A stretch of 64,000 nt of DNA from Cadophora sp. MPI-SDFR-AT-0126 (GCA_020747065.1 JAGMVK010000006.1:620001-684000), one strand, 5' to 3'; shown: positions 21,699-33,906, counted from the stretch's first letter. Translations and numbers: made by a program. The notes: a model not told the origin generated them from the sequence alone.

Positions 21699-22624
21699 AG
21701 TTTGTGGGGGGCGAAAGAGGATGTGGACGTGACGGAGATTGGATCCGCGAGAAAGGGAAGAAGTAAAACAGATGAGATAGAGAAATGCGATTATATATTA
21801 GAAGAAGTCAAGAGGTCTTTCGCTTCCTCTATTAATTGGAAGTCAAGAGGGGAAATGGGAAAGAGTAGGGGAGGAGGGGAGCTTTTGACTTTTTCCAGTG
21901 TCCAAGGAGCTGCACTGTCGTGTACTTGTAGGACGAACTGACTCAAAGCACGCAGCTGACAAGCTCACGATGCCTTCTTCGATCCAATCCAAAGCTTTCT
22001 CAAACGAAAGATTCCCCGAAACAAGTGATCGACGAGCTATTCGAGGAGATAGGAGATAAGGAAAGTTCTCCGTCCTACCAAGACTTGAAAGCAAAGCTCG
22101 TCCAGCTACGCATCCCACTACAGGGGCTCCGGACCGCGTCTCCAGTATCTATTTACGTGTGGAGAAGGGCACGAGATGCGGAGAAGACTGCTTTTGTACG
22201 AGTGTTACTGCGCTAATGGTGGGGGAGTGAGGTGGTCGAGACTTCGATGGTGGAATGTCGTTGGAATTCTCGCGATATTTCTCGGTTGAAGGTCTGAGTG
22301 CTGGCACGTGATCGGGGCGTTTGTTGACCGACTCACGCGTTCTGTTTCGTCTTCTTTCCTGTCTTGGGTGACATCTCTGACTAACGAGACGGATTTTAAG
22401 CATCTTGAATCCGTGAGAATGTGAGAATTGGAAGCTGGAATTCTCGTCGAATTGCCCGGATACAAGGATACAGCTCAGGAGTGGGATTCGGGGAGCAACT
22501 TCAAACCCAGGAACTGTTCTATCCACAAACGAAGAATAAATCACGAGACACCTGCGGACATCCTCCTATGTGAGAGGCTGAAGTCGTAGCCATTCTCGTG
22601 TCACTACTCAGCCTTGTCCTAGCC
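21699..22624. other. Intergenic, divergent promoters of maltase and LYC1-like gene
   Basis: About 0.9 kb. It holds a CGG-N9-CCG dyad at 21733-21747 and a GTGGGG CreA-like site at ~21704, both very close to the maltase start. An open stretch on the + strand (~21910-22216) has protein-like composition but no usable start codon and a stop upstream, so I do not call it. Confidence 0.5.
21793..21798 (-). promoter_or_regulatory. Probable TATA element of the maltase gene
   Basis: The minus strand reads TAATATATAA about 95 bp before the maltase ATG; the position and sequence fit a TATA box. Confidence 0.4.
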
Positions 22625-23776
22625 ATGCAGTTCCCAGTGGGGTCTTTGCCTCTGTCAAACTCTCCAGATCTCCACCTGACACATCCCACGCCATCTGAGT
22701 GCCAGCACATCTGGACGCTCGCCCATCAATCATGGGGCGATTCTTTGGATCTGCCTCAGTTCCTAGCAGAATCGGAATATCTGCTCAGTGTACCACTCGC
22801 CCGTGATGGAGGCATGACGCTTTGGATTCTTGTCGACCGAAATCTACCTCCTGATGAGCGGCCGATCTTAGCGTCTTGCGAGACTTTCAAGAAAAAGGCG
22901 CTGCTTTCACGTGAGGATGGGGTACAGGATGTTGTAATTCATGGTATCGCAAGTGTCTTTTGTGATCCGGCTCATAGGGGACGTGGGTATGCGGTCAGGA
23001 TGATGCGTGAGATAGGTGAAGTGCTGAGGACGTGGCAGATTGGTGTAGGGGAGACTTGTGCTGGAAGTGTGCTGTATTCTGATATTGGAAAGGTCTATTA
23101 TGCGAAACTGGGATGGAAGCCAGTGGGTCAGAATAGGCATTTTCTATTCCCTGCGAAGAATCAGGATGGCGAGAAATCCGAAAAGGAGTGCATTGTCTTG
23201 GATGCGGATTTGGGGGATTTGTGCAGAAGAGATGAAGAGTTACTTCGGAAAAGGTTGGAAACAAAAGGCAAGGATTCTAGGAAGACTCTGATGGTGCTTC
23301 CTGACGAAGACCATATGCGTTGGCACCATGCGAAAGAGGATTTTGTGTGTGGCAGAGTATTCGATAAGGAATGCCCATTCAAAGGTGTCTTGGTAGGGAC
23401 TTGGGAGGGTCAGGATAGAGTTTGGGCTATTTGGACAAGAAGATTCTATGGAAACTCAGAGACGGCCAGGAGGGAGAATACCCTTTACATTCTACGCTTG
23501 GTGTTCGAAAAGGAGAATGAAAACGAGAAAAATAAGGCAGAGATGCGAGAGGCGCTTAAAATCATCATTCAAGCTGCTCAGGCGGAGGCGGATTACTGGG
23601 GACTGGGGGCTGTCAAGTTGTGGGATCCATCACCACTTGTCATTGATTTGATCCAAGGAATTGACGCGGAGTTTAAAATGGTTGAGAGAGAGGAGGATGG
23701 TATTGCAAGTCTCAGGTGGTATGGAGATGGAGATTTGCCGGAGCGGGTCGCGAATGAGAAATATGCCTGGCTGTGA
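22625..23776 (+). CDS. LYC1: LYC1-like GNAT-family N-acetyltransferase
   Basis: A single exon of 383 aa from ATG 22625. The N-terminus reads HPTPSECQHIWTLAHQSWG, then PLARDGGMTLWILVDR, and an acetyl-CoA-binding stretch VFCDPAHRGRGYAVRMMREIG (motif A; RGRGYA) near residue ~120-140. The C-terminal half ends in AVKLWDPSP and a final EKYAWL. This two-part layout matches the LYC1 group, named for the lysine N6-acetyltransferase of Yarrowia that starts lysine breakdown. Whether this member acts on lysine is inferred from family only; several paralogues per genome are common in filamentous fungi. It is divergent from the maltase gene and lies between it and the permease, with no obvious functional link to them. 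Confidence 0.8.
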   Translation: MQFPVGSLPLSNSPDLHLTHPTPSECQHIWTLAHQSWGDSLDLPQFLAESEYLLSVPLARDGGMTLWILVDRNLPPDERPILASCETFKKKALLSREDGVQDVVIHGIASVFCDPAHRGRGYAVRMMREIGEVLRTWQIGVGETCAGSVLYSDIGKVYYAKLGWKPVGQNRHFLFPAKNQDGEKSEKECIVLDADLGDLCRRDEELLRKRLETKGKDSRKTLMVLPDEDHMRWHHAKEDFVCGRVFDKECPFKGVLVGTWEGQDRVWAIWTRRFYGNSETARRENTLYILRLVFEKENENEKNKAEMREALKIIIQAAQAEADYWGLGAVKLWDPSPLVIDLIQGIDAEFKMVEREEDGIASLRWYGDGDLPERVANEKYAWL

Positions 23777-24687
23777 CACTTCGCAGACTCGAAATTTCCA
23801 CAACCGATCCAAGACAGTTGTCAATGCGAGGAGTTTGATCAAAGAATCGAGCGTCAATGTTCATGGTAAGTCCGATCTTCATCACCAAGCTCGCGCTTCC
23901 TTTCCCTATGTGAAATCTCGCACGTTGTACTTCCCAAGTGCGAGGCAGTCTCTTGGAAAGTGCCTACCTTATTTTTGTTATTCATGCTATTTCCTTTCGA
24001 ACTTGAGAATTTTTTTCTATTTTATTAGGCAGCAGCTAAGCACTGCTGGCAAGCCTTCGCCTAGGTTCTGGTTGATGAATAAGTCTGTTTCGTTCACCTC
24101 TTACTACCTCCTTGAGTAGAGCATCAAAGTTCTGTTAAATACTCTTTGGTCACTTGACTAGATGTACATCAAGTTTGCTGCATCGTGGTTTTCGAGACTT
24201 TCCTTGGTGGTTCCTTGCGGCTCCAGACTTTTTGATCCGACGCTGGTTAGCGCTAAGCAAGACCGTCATTGTATCTCTTCTCCAGACCGCGAAGTCCACA
24301 TCACAGACAATCCCCCAGCTGTCTACCATAGGCATGTCCTCATACTCCAACCGTCTCGGCTGGAGCTTAGCTGTTTCCCCATGAATACCAGCCATACCTT
24401 CCACTACCCAGTGCCACATGTTCTAGACTCGCACTGTTGCGCTACTCCACGATATTTCATGAATTCTCTGGGACCGGTTCACATTAGGTTGTCAAGACAG
24501 TCACGAGAGCAACAGAAAAGAGAGCAACGCATTTTTAGCAGTGACCTCATTCATTTTTACGTTAGTGTTTCGCACCTTCCAGCGAGCATAAATTAACTCC
24601 TCCGCCCTGCTGGAACACAACAACCAACTCTCATCTTTCCGCACACCAATCCACATACCATCTCCAAAATTTCGCCCTGAATACAAC
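23777..24687. other. Intergenic
   Basis: About 0.9 kb between two same-strand genes, ending in a C/A-rich leader before 24688; no gene supported. Confidence 0.6.
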
Positions 24688-26616
24688 ATGTCTCAAAAAC
24701 AAAATCCACTTACAGCACACGTCGATGATGTCGCTGCTGGCAACAATGCTTCCAATGCCACAGCCAATGGTACTGTCGCTACCGACACGGCCAACGACAG
24801 CGACAGTACATCCAACAATGCACACGATTCCTCGTCCTCACCCCAAAAAGCTGGTTCCAACGCGCCGGTCGCTGCAATGTCCGCTGCAGCACAGGATGCA
24901 AGTACCCGAGAACATAACATGACCATCAAGGATGCCATTACAATTTACAAGCCCGCAATCTTTTGGTCCGCCGTTTTCGCCGGTTCAGTGATGATGCAGA
25001 GCTATGCCATAGCTCTCATTCCATCCTTCTTCGGCCAAGACCAATTTTGCAAGAAGTACGGCGTCTTCAACAAAGTGGGCGAATACGAAATCCCCGCAAA
25101 GTGGAAAGTCTTTCTCGTTGACGGTGCGCTGTTTGGTGAAATGTTTGGTCTCGCTCTCAGTGGAATCCTATCAGAGAGATATGGCTATAGAAAAACCATG
25201 GTGGCGGCTTTTCTTTGCACAACGGGATTCGTCTTCATCCCGTTCTTCGCTAGCAACATCCAGATACTCTTGGTCGGCCAGATTCTAGGTGGTGTGCCCT
25301 GGGGAATGTTTCAAAGTCGTAAGTCACATCAGCTCAAGCCTCACACTCTTTGCTAATCACGTAGTGCCATCATCCTTCGCCTCTGATGTCATGCCTCAGG
25401 TTCTTCGAGCGTATCTCACCACACATGTCAATTTGTGTTGGGTTCTTGGGCAATTGTTCGCTAGTGCTGTTTTGCGTGTTGCCTTACTGATTCACAATGA
25501 ATGGGCATACAGAGTAACCATCTCCATTTCTTTCGAAACTCTCTTGACAGCAAGGTTCTCAACTGACTTTACCACCAGATGCCATTCGCACTTCAATGGA
25601 TATTACCAGTCATTCTCGGCGCTCTCATTGTCTATTCTCCAGAATCTCCTGTTTGGCTTGTTCGAAATGGCCGCAGGGAGAAAGCGCAAATCTCTCTCTT
25701 GCGCCTCACCACTCGAGGCAACGAAAGTTTTGATGCGGCCAATGTTATCGACCTGATAGAAGAAACGGACGAGAGGGAGAAGAGTATGTCGACTGGCACT
25801 TCATACTGGGACTGCTTTAGGGGAGTTGATTTCCGTCGAACCAGAATAGCCTGCCTGGCATGGGAGGTCCAGTGCCTTTGCGGCTCTGTGTTGCAAGGAT
25901 ATTCGCCCACTGTCTACAAAGCCTGTGGCCTCAGCGAGGAATGGGCCTTCAATATGAGCATGATACAGTATGCCATCGGTATAGTGGGCACATTTCTCTC
26001 TTGGTGGTTCATGAACCTCAGCGGCCGTCGAAACCTGTACCTCTATGGCTGCATGGCCCTCTTTGTCCTTCTGATCTCAATCGGTTCTACTGCCTTTGCA
26101 TCGTCAGAGAACAAGCCAGCTCAATGGGGGATGGCGATCCAGTATCTCCTCTTTACTTTTGTATATGGCTGTACAGTCGGGCCAGTTTGCTTCTCCCTCA
26201 TCACCGAGATGTCATCGATGCGTCTGAAGACCAAAACGATTGTTTTGGCCCGTGGTACTTATAACGTCGGCAGTATCCTCGTCAACCTTCTTGCCAGTTA
26301 TCAACTGTCTGATGGTGCCTGGGGCTGGGGTGCCAAGAGTGGATTGTTCTGGGCTGGCACTACCCTGCTATGTATCATCTGGATTTTCTTCGAACTCCCT
26401 GAGCCCAAGGGAAGGACGTATTGTGACATGGATGTTCTGTTCGAGCATCGCATCGCGGCCAGGAAATTCTCGAAGACAAATGTGGCCGAGTTGGCCTCGC
26501 TGCCCAGAGAGATTAGCAATAAGCAGAGCACGGGTGGTAATCAAAATTCGGGTGCAGAGAACAACGGCACGGAGCTTGCTAATATGGATCGAGAGCAAGC
26601 GTCGAGTAGAGTTTGA
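24688..26616 (+). CDS. MFS alpha-glucoside (maltose-type) permease
   Basis: Exons 24688-25318, 25365-25513 and 25579-26616 give 605 aa. Residues 1-~80 are a soluble, Asn/Ala/Ser-rich cytosolic tail. The transporter part has the sugar-porter loop ILSERYGYRK, the VLRAYLTTHVNLCWVLGQL segment of the alpha-glucoside permease group, SPESPVWLV before the central loop, NLSGRRNLYLYG, and the ending ELPEPKGRTYCDMDVLFE. These mark the MAL-type H+ symporters of the plasma membrane (PF00083) with 12 expected membrane spans. Exon 2 begins in the middle of the conserved FQSLPSSFASDV stretch, which fixes both splice sites. It lies ~3 kb from the GH13 maltase, so import and cytosolic hydrolysis of maltose is a natural pairing. 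A short Gln/Asn-rich C-terminal tail follows. Confidence 0.93.
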
Positions 26617-28186
26617 TAAAAGGGTTGTTTATTGATTCAGGGTTTGGAGTTTATGAAATATTTGGAGATATCTTATAGTTGCTAGTTGTCAACATAGTTT
26701 TGAATTTGTTCCAAGCATCATCACTTCTCTATATTTTTGACTTTCCTGTGTGATTACCTCTACCCAGCTATCCTCACTACTGACTTTGGAGCTGTACCAT
26801 GAGCCCTTCCAGTTTCGGGGAGGGGAAAATGCTAACATGCTGGGTTGAAGGACATGAAAAGCGATGACATTCGCGTTCCCAAAAACCTGTCACGTCACCC
26901 TTAAAATTCGCACACGTTTGTACCACTTGGATTAATGGCGGACCACCATTTCGTCCAGATATATGACCATGTGCAGACTGGGCTTGGTGTGCGGGTGGCG
27001 CCGTGGGAGATGCCTAGGTGGGGTTGAAGTAGTATAGTCTCTTCTGATCTTGTCTTGGTTCTGTCTGGTGTGGATACTGTGGTGTAGTATGATATGTCTT
27101 AATTAAATGTAGATTTTACTAGCATAGCTTCTAGAGAGGGGATGATAGGAAATTCAATGGGAAGTTAGGAAGAGGTATTATGTCATGATGCAATCCAATG
27201 GGAAAGTGTACTAGTGTAGTGTAGCGCACCAAACCGTTGAAGGTATTGGTGGAACTAGGGTGGAGATAAAGGTTACCAAGGATTTGAAAGGGAAAATTCG
27301 ATGCAATTTGGCGATAGATGAGGTAGTGAGGTGCTGAAGTGGTGAAGTGGTGTACTTGGACTGGAGAAAGGCAGCCACAGACAAATCGACCACAAATCGA
27401 AACCCACAAACTATGAACCAAGAAAATCCAGAACCAGGATCTTCGCACATACCTTAGAGAGGCTTCTCCCTTTCAAGTCGCTAGACTTGACGTAACCAAG
27501 TCTGATGTTTAGTAGATTTCTGGACGAACTTCAGAATAGCAATGAATGATGCGCCTCTACTTATCCTTGACCTTAACCCTAGGTGGTCTTTCCAAGCAGT
27601 CTAGATGGTCTTTCCAAGATTTTTCGACGAGTTCTGCTCAACATAGAGGTCTCACAGTATCTTCTCACACTCTGACATCTGCAGTGTCCGGGGTCTCAAT
27701 TTTGGCTCTACTGGAAACTCATACTTGACCAGCTTATGTCCGTGGCTTTTGTAGACGAAATGACATGCATGACATGCATTCGGAGCTTGGCTGTCCTAAA
27801 CAAGATAAGAATCTGGTTCGCCAAGGGGGCACAACACGTGCGCACCTCGGCTGAGTCCTGTTAGTCAGCTTGCTCTTACCTTGAAGCACATCACAACAGG
27901 TCGACAGCCGCTCCCTGTATCTTGGTATCGAAATTGGCACCAAAATTGGCACCAGACACCGCTGAGATCTAATATTGCGGCGCATCTCGAAAAGATAAAT
28001 CTTACTGGGACCTTGTCTCCAAATGTAGCGCCATGGTGGTAAGCGCTAACCTATTTGTCCAAAGTGTATATATCGGGAAGACACAGCTGGAACAAGTCAA
28101 CAATCTGAAGCGAGCTCCCGATCCTCCTCCCGCTCAATACCCTTCAAGCCCTACCTTTTCATTCGCCAAGCGCTCAAGTCATCATT
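26617..28186. other. Intergenic
   Basis: About 1.6 kb with no supported gene. It has two short direct repeats: TGGTCTTTCCAAG at 27584 and 27606, and AAATTGGCACC at 27931 and 27943. Confidence 0.55.
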
Positions 28187-29649
28187 ATGACAACACCAAC
28201 AACCGTCTTTGAATTCGTCATGGCTGATCCAGTGAAAAATCCGAAGCCGGGCAAGAGCCTGCAAATTCGTCGGCATTGCATGCAGGGCAGGAACACCCGG
28301 GAAGGGTCTCGTAGAATGCAGCAAGGCCAGAGGAAAAGACCTATCAAAGATGAGGAGAACGCATTGGGAGTGCAGCGAGCTCTACGGCCTAATAAATCCC
28401 TTGTCTCTGAAATGCCGCCACCCGAGTCTCTCATATGTGATCTCGCACTCCTTCGTTTTGCCGGTCCTGGAATCGACTCCAAAGCGAGGGCTCCCCTTTT
28501 CAAAGCCTTTGCCTATAGCTTTGCCAATCAAGCATTGTCTCCTCTTGATCGCTGTGTCGAATTTGACTGCCTCGATTCTGATTCTTTTGAGTTATTTCTG
28601 TCCGACAATGCCTTCTTACATTCGGTCATGTGTGCCAGCTTCGCCATTAACGATATTCTGAATTCACAATGGAATGGGAAACCAGGCCCTCAAACCCTGT
28701 TCCACCTACGCAACGCTTTATCGCTTTTGCAGGAGAAACTTCGAGACAGGAATGTGCATCAAGATGAATCGGTGCTGCAAGTTGTTCTCAATCTAGCGCT
28801 CTTATCTGGTGCATTCGGTGAATGGCCTGCTGCTGGAACGCATTTTAAGGGTTTGCACAAGCTTGTGCAGATGCGTGGGCATTTGGAGTTCTTGAAAGGG
28901 AGGCCAAAGTTGCATTTCAAGCTTGACCGGTGAGTGACACCTATCTCCAAGCGTAATTCTACATGTATCTCATACATCGAAGCATCGACCTCGCCCGAAC
29001 TCTCACGACGGGCAGAAGACCGCTCTTCTTGGACCCCGCTGTGTCATGGGCCCCAATCATCCCTGCTCCATATTCAACTCTTCCCGTAGAGCTTTACCAG
29101 CCCTCTCCAAACTGGCACCCCAGACTTGTAAACATCTTCCGGGACTTTCAGTATCTCTGTGTGGAAATTAATAGCGATGCAATGAGACATCTTCCTCACA
29201 ACGCCACATATCTCCAAAGTGTTCTCACATCTCTGCAGTCTCGACTCTTGCATCTCGGTGACTTGCCTGTTGATCCACCAATGGAGAAATTGGTTCGTCT
29301 CACCATGTTGTGTCTCCTGACTACGACGTCTAAGACTGCTGGGAGAAAGCTCCCGTATGATTGGGTTATCAAACAAGTCCGCGATGCATATACGAAAGCC
29401 GCTCGTCAGCTTTTACAGGAAGATATCTGTCTCCGAGTGTGGTTAGTGATGACAGTTGCGTTCACGGTAGCCAACCCGCAGAAGGAGTGGGTACGGGAAG
29501 AATGGGAGAAGATTGATTTAGGACTGGATCGCAATTGGGCAAGTGTCAAGAATCACTTAATGCATGTAACGTGGATCGAGAGCATTCATGATAGGCCGGG
29601 TGAACTAGTATTCAAGCAGCTGGAAGAGTCGAGTTTCTTGAAGAACTAG
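28187..29649 (+). CDS. Zinc-finger-less fungal regulator (Fungal_trans_2-like)
   Basis: Exons 28187-28929 and 28983-29649, with a 53-nt intron, give 469 aa. It opens with FEFVMADPVKNPKPG followed by a basic stretch (QIRRHCMQGRNTREGSRR), the form seen at the start of many fungal proteins that carry the Fungal_trans_2 (DUF3468) domain but no Zn2Cys6 cluster. The middle has the helical pattern of that domain (FLSDNAFLHSVMCASFAIND, NLALLSGAFGEWPAAGTHFKGLHKLVQMRGHL) and the DLARTLTTGRRPLF element. Such proteins are thought to act in the nucleus in transcription, but DNA binding is unproven without the finger. It lies 516 bp upstream of the broken GMC oxidoreductase gene on the same strand. Confidence 0.82.
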
Positions 29650-30165
29650 GCAAAATGACACACAATCAAAGTACAGGCGTCTTTTATTCGAGTTCCTCGC
29701 GTCGTCTTATCAGTGATCTAATCTCTAGTCCAAACTTACTGTATGGACGCGTGGTTCGCAATGAATTGCCTCGAATGTAGAACAATTAAGTCAAACATTC
29801 TTACATGAAATGGGACGGTGGCACAAAGGACGAAGCAACGTATGATAACCATACCTCTGTCCCTTTTTGGACTTTCACGCGGCTCATCTGCCGTGTGGCC
29901 GCAGGAGCCTAGGTCTTCTGCGGCCTGGGCTCACTCAGACTTATTTCTGGTCGTCACTCATCTTGCAGCACTCGAAAGACTTTAATACCACATACAAAGG
30001 ATCTCATCACCGAGAATTTTCTTAAGATTAACCAGATACTTCAACAACTCACTGGCAACAGCTCTCCATTTCTGGTTCTATTCCCATACTTCAGGTTTCT
30101 CGCTTTCACAAAGATCTAAACCACCACAATTCAAGAACAAAACCTTCCCAAGTATCAACGCTGCC
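29650..30165. other. Intergenic, promoter of the GMC pseudogene
   Basis: About 0.5 kb with a CA-rich leader from ~30040 to the old start codon; nothing else seen. Confidence 0.6.
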
Positions 30166-32351
30166 ATGTTGTTCCCAATATTTGCTACTCTAGCAGCTGT
30201 CACAATTGTGTCTGCTACTACAGACGCCGAGTATGACTATTGTATTGTGGGATCTGGTCCAGGAGGTGGTTCACTCGCGTGAGTTGAAGTATAACATTGT
30301 AATTGATATGTTCTCCACTAACATGGAAAATCAGGGCGAATTTAGCTGCAGCTGGACACTATGTCTTTTTACTCGAAGCAGGTGGTAATGCTTCAGACAA
30401 CTTCCTTCAAAGAATCCCCCAATGTAAGGTCTGATTCGGCCTCTCTTCCTTTAACGTCAATAACAAATACATGAAGAAATGCGGTTGCTTCCGAACAGGC
30501 ACCCCATGCATGGTAGTTCTACGTCGAGCACTTCCAGAATGAAACTCAAGCCCGCCACGACCCGAAGTATACTTATCGGCAGACCAATGGATCCTACTAT
30601 GTGGGGCTGAATCCTCCTGCTGAAGCAGAACCGTAAGACTGCCATACTGAAAATAATAATTCATAATGGAGGAAACACTGATAAATATATGGATCTAGTT
30701 TGGGTATCTTATATCCTCGGGGGGCCATACTTGGCGGTAGCTCACAAATCAATGCAATGAACTTCGCCTGGCTCCTGACAACGAGTGGGACTACATCGCC
30801 AACCTTACGGGAGATGAGTCTTGGGGCCATACAAACATGCGTCGACACCTTATGAACCTGGAAAACTGCACTTACGTTCTTCGCGGGACGCCTGGTCATG
30901 GATTTGACGGCTATATTACGGTACGACACAGGCCTCTTCTTTGGATGAACAACCCACTAACAGGGATCCCTATGTCACAACAGGCATCACATCAGATTAC
31001 GTGGCTCGATTTGTGTCCAATCTACTACAAGAAACTGAAGGTGTTGAGGTAGAGAGCATTGCTCAAATGGCCGAATTGCTTCAACGCGACATTAATAGGA
31101 TCGATCTAGATCGCTACGGAAGTCCATTGAGTTTCCTACTGCCTTTGGCTATCTCACCTTCTACCGGCAGCAGAAGCAGCATCGCACACTACATTAACAG
31201 TATCGTTGATGCCAGCAATCCACTGACCATCAGTCTTCACTTGCTTGTGACCAAGATCTTGTTTGAAAAGCATAGGCACAGTCGGAGACCCAAGGCGATC
31301 AGAGGGGAGTACATGGTGGGAGAGGGACTGTACTCGGTAGATGAGCGATACGACACTACACAGAGAGAGGTGTTCATCTCTGGCGGACCATTCAATACAC
31401 CTCAGATCCTCAAACTGAGCGGGATCGGCCCTCGCGAGGAGTTGCAAAAACTTGGAATTCCAGTTGCTGCCAATCTGCCAGCCGTGGTAAGTCTCTCATC
31501 TCACGATCGACTCACAAATTGTGACGCCCTTATACTTTGACTGACCATGTCTTCCTTTGAATAGGGCAACTTCGTGCAAGACAACTACGAAACACCTGTC
31601 CATGTTGAGGCGTCCGTCTCTTGGGGAAACAACCTTCAATCCGACACCACCTGCACCATGCAGTTCAACGCCTCTGATCCCTGTTTCATAGAATGGCAAA
31701 ACAACGGAACAGGCATCTACTCCCTTTCAGCTTTCAGGCGGAACATTCTTCCTCTCATACCGCAGCAGCGTCAGCTGGGACAATGACTCCGACTTGTTTT
31801 TCCTCAGCGCTGCGGGCTTCGGAGAATTTGGCTTCTTTCCTGGATACTCTCGGCGAGTTCCAATGCCCAGAAGTAGGGGAACTTCTGCTGTCAAGATGCA
31901 AACCGCTAATCCAGCTGAAACCGTAACTCTCCGCTCCAGAGATCCTCGGCAAGCTCCCGCAATCAACTTCAACTATTTCTCCAATCAGGCGGATACGGAT
32001 CTCCAGGCTCTTTCTGATGGAGTGGATCTCTTGATGCGTATCTATAACGAGACTGGTGTTCCCTACAGAGTTCTTCCTCCCAACGCCGCAGTCGAAATGA
32101 AGCAAGCACTCATGTATGAGGCATTTAGTCACCATGCGACTTCTACTTGTCGTATGGGACTTGCTGGCGATGAGAATTATTGCGTCGATTCCAGATTCAT
32201 GGTCAATGGCGTAGATGGCTTGCGTGTGGTTGATGCTTCTGTCTTTCCGAGGGTCCCAGGGGCGATGCCTAATGGCCCAACTTTCACAATCTCGAGGAAG
32301 GCATTTGAAACAATTTTGGAGGATAATCATGGATGCGTGGAGGGAAATTGA
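30166..32351 (+). pseudogene. GMC-family FAD oxidoreductase pseudogene
   Basis: It starts with an intact signal peptide (MLFPIFATLAAVTIVSA) and the FAD-binding motif VGSGPGGGSLA, and ends with the GMC C-terminus (HHATSTCRMG with the active-site His, then VVDASVFPRVPGAMPNGPT). The GMC signature YPRGAILGGSSQINAMNF is also present. Introns are still recognisable (30279-30334, 30633-30698, 31487-31564). The frame is broken at least four times: TAG at 30514, frame changes near 30771 and near 30921-30937, and a 7-bp tandem duplication at 31724-31737. The ancestor was a secreted glucose-methanol-choline oxidase or dehydrogenase of ~600 aa; its substrate cannot be told. The spread of small indels without heavy C-to-T change argues against RIP and for slow decay after loss of selection. 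A sequencing artefact could not easily explain all four. Confidence 0.88.
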
Positions 32352-33906
32352 GTTGGGACTAGATTATCCTGTAAGGATGGATGTCGGCCTGGACTGAGTC
32401 AGCGAAGCTTAGAATAGACGTGAAAGGAAGATGGGGCGAATAGAAATTAGCAAGACAAAGGGGCACACTTTCTCAATGTTGAGAATAAGTCTTTCTCAAT
32501 TCTCCGGGGAGTTTTGCTTGACAGCAAAGTCAGTCGCGGACGATAACCTCCACATAGTGCAAAATCTCTTTTCCAAAATTCTGACACCTTATCCACTTGG
32601 AAGTTAAATTGGACATGCATTCATACTCGTAACTGGGTCTTCTGCGTCGCGCAAGTCAACAGCTGGATAGCCAGAGGGGCCGATCTACTCTTGGTAGAAA
32701 GGTCACGATGGGAATACAATAAGGGATACAATCCGTGGAATTGGCCTGTAAAAAGTGGCTGCGGTACTAAGATGTGGTGGCTCAGCGAGAATAGACTTTG
32801 ACGTCGCTGGCTCATCCCCACTTCGCTTCGAACAAGCTTTCCGTTTTGATTTTCTCCGTCGCCCGTTCCGAGAAGTAAGATCTCGGACCCTTATTGAATT
32901 TCGCGAACTCCGACCGGCCGGCCGACCGGTGCTGTGGGCATGCAAAGGCAAACATTACTTCATCCCGAGCACCAGGTCTCCCGGTGGATATGATTGAAAA
33001 GCTTTCGAATCTAGCAGATTGTATGCTCATGCCTATTGCGGGAGACGATGCCACATGGTTATTGAAATAAGACAGACGTACTTATTTTAGAAAAGGGTGG
33101 AATGTATCATTTCTTTGTGTTATTATTGCAATTTATAGTGGAAAAAATTCGAGAACGTCGAGCTGCTAAAGCAATTCCGTCCTGAAATATCCATCAGTAA
33201 AACTAAGCCTTGCTCCGGGTAGTACTATAGTGTCGACCGGAAAGTGTCCATGGACTGGTACTCATACTTCAAACATGCGGACAACGAGTCTCGCGGATTG
33301 GCAATTTTATTCCTTCTTTTGAGCACATTAAAGATCCAGCAGTAATGTTTTGCAGTGCCTCGTCATATAAAGCGGAGCCATGTCCCAGTCCCGGCACAGG
33401 TATGATATCTGGCAGGCGAAGTTATGCAGTCCACTTCAATCTTTAGACGAACAGGCTCGCTTCCCAACGATAGCTCGCTGTTCGGACTTTACGTCCCGCT
33501 GTCAACTTGAACCTAACGAGTGCCAAGACTACTCAGCCTCTAGGATTCTATGATGCTGCCCACAAAAACTTTTCGTGTTCATTTTAGGCCTTATCAGCGC
33601 TAACCGTGAGTATACTGTGTGGATTCAGCTTGAACGGAGTCGGGATCGAGCAGACGGAAAGCTTGTCAGACAGACGGTGATTTTCTTGCTTTAAGTGGCC
33701 TATAAGCTAATTTACCAGCCTCTCGAGGTCTACCCATATGTCAATCTTTGTATTTCAGCAGTTGGTCGATCGTCTATCTTGTGTGTATCTTCAAGCCGTC
33801 AAGAGTCTCTTTGAAGACATTCCAGCTATTCATTCTTCCTCATAGTCAGCAGCAGTCGCGATCAAGATAGTTCCGACAACCGAGCCTCCTGTCAACGCCG
33901 GGAGCC
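32352..33906. other. Intergenic
   Basis: About 1.55 kb with no supported gene; contains the GC-rich dyad CCGACCGGCCGGCCGACCGG at ~32910-32929. Confidence 0.55.

Noticed and set aside
21910..22216. Protein-like + strand open stretch between maltase and LYC1-like genes
   Set aside because: It has no in-frame start codon and a TAG just upstream; an upstream exon could not be placed convincingly.
24150..24600. 144-codon + strand ORF before the permease gene
   Set aside because: Random-like composition, and opposed by a similar-length frame on the other strand.
32910..32929. GC-rich CCGACCGGCCGGCCGACCGG dyad
   Set aside because: Isolated and short, with no gene start or second copy nearby; no feature type supported.
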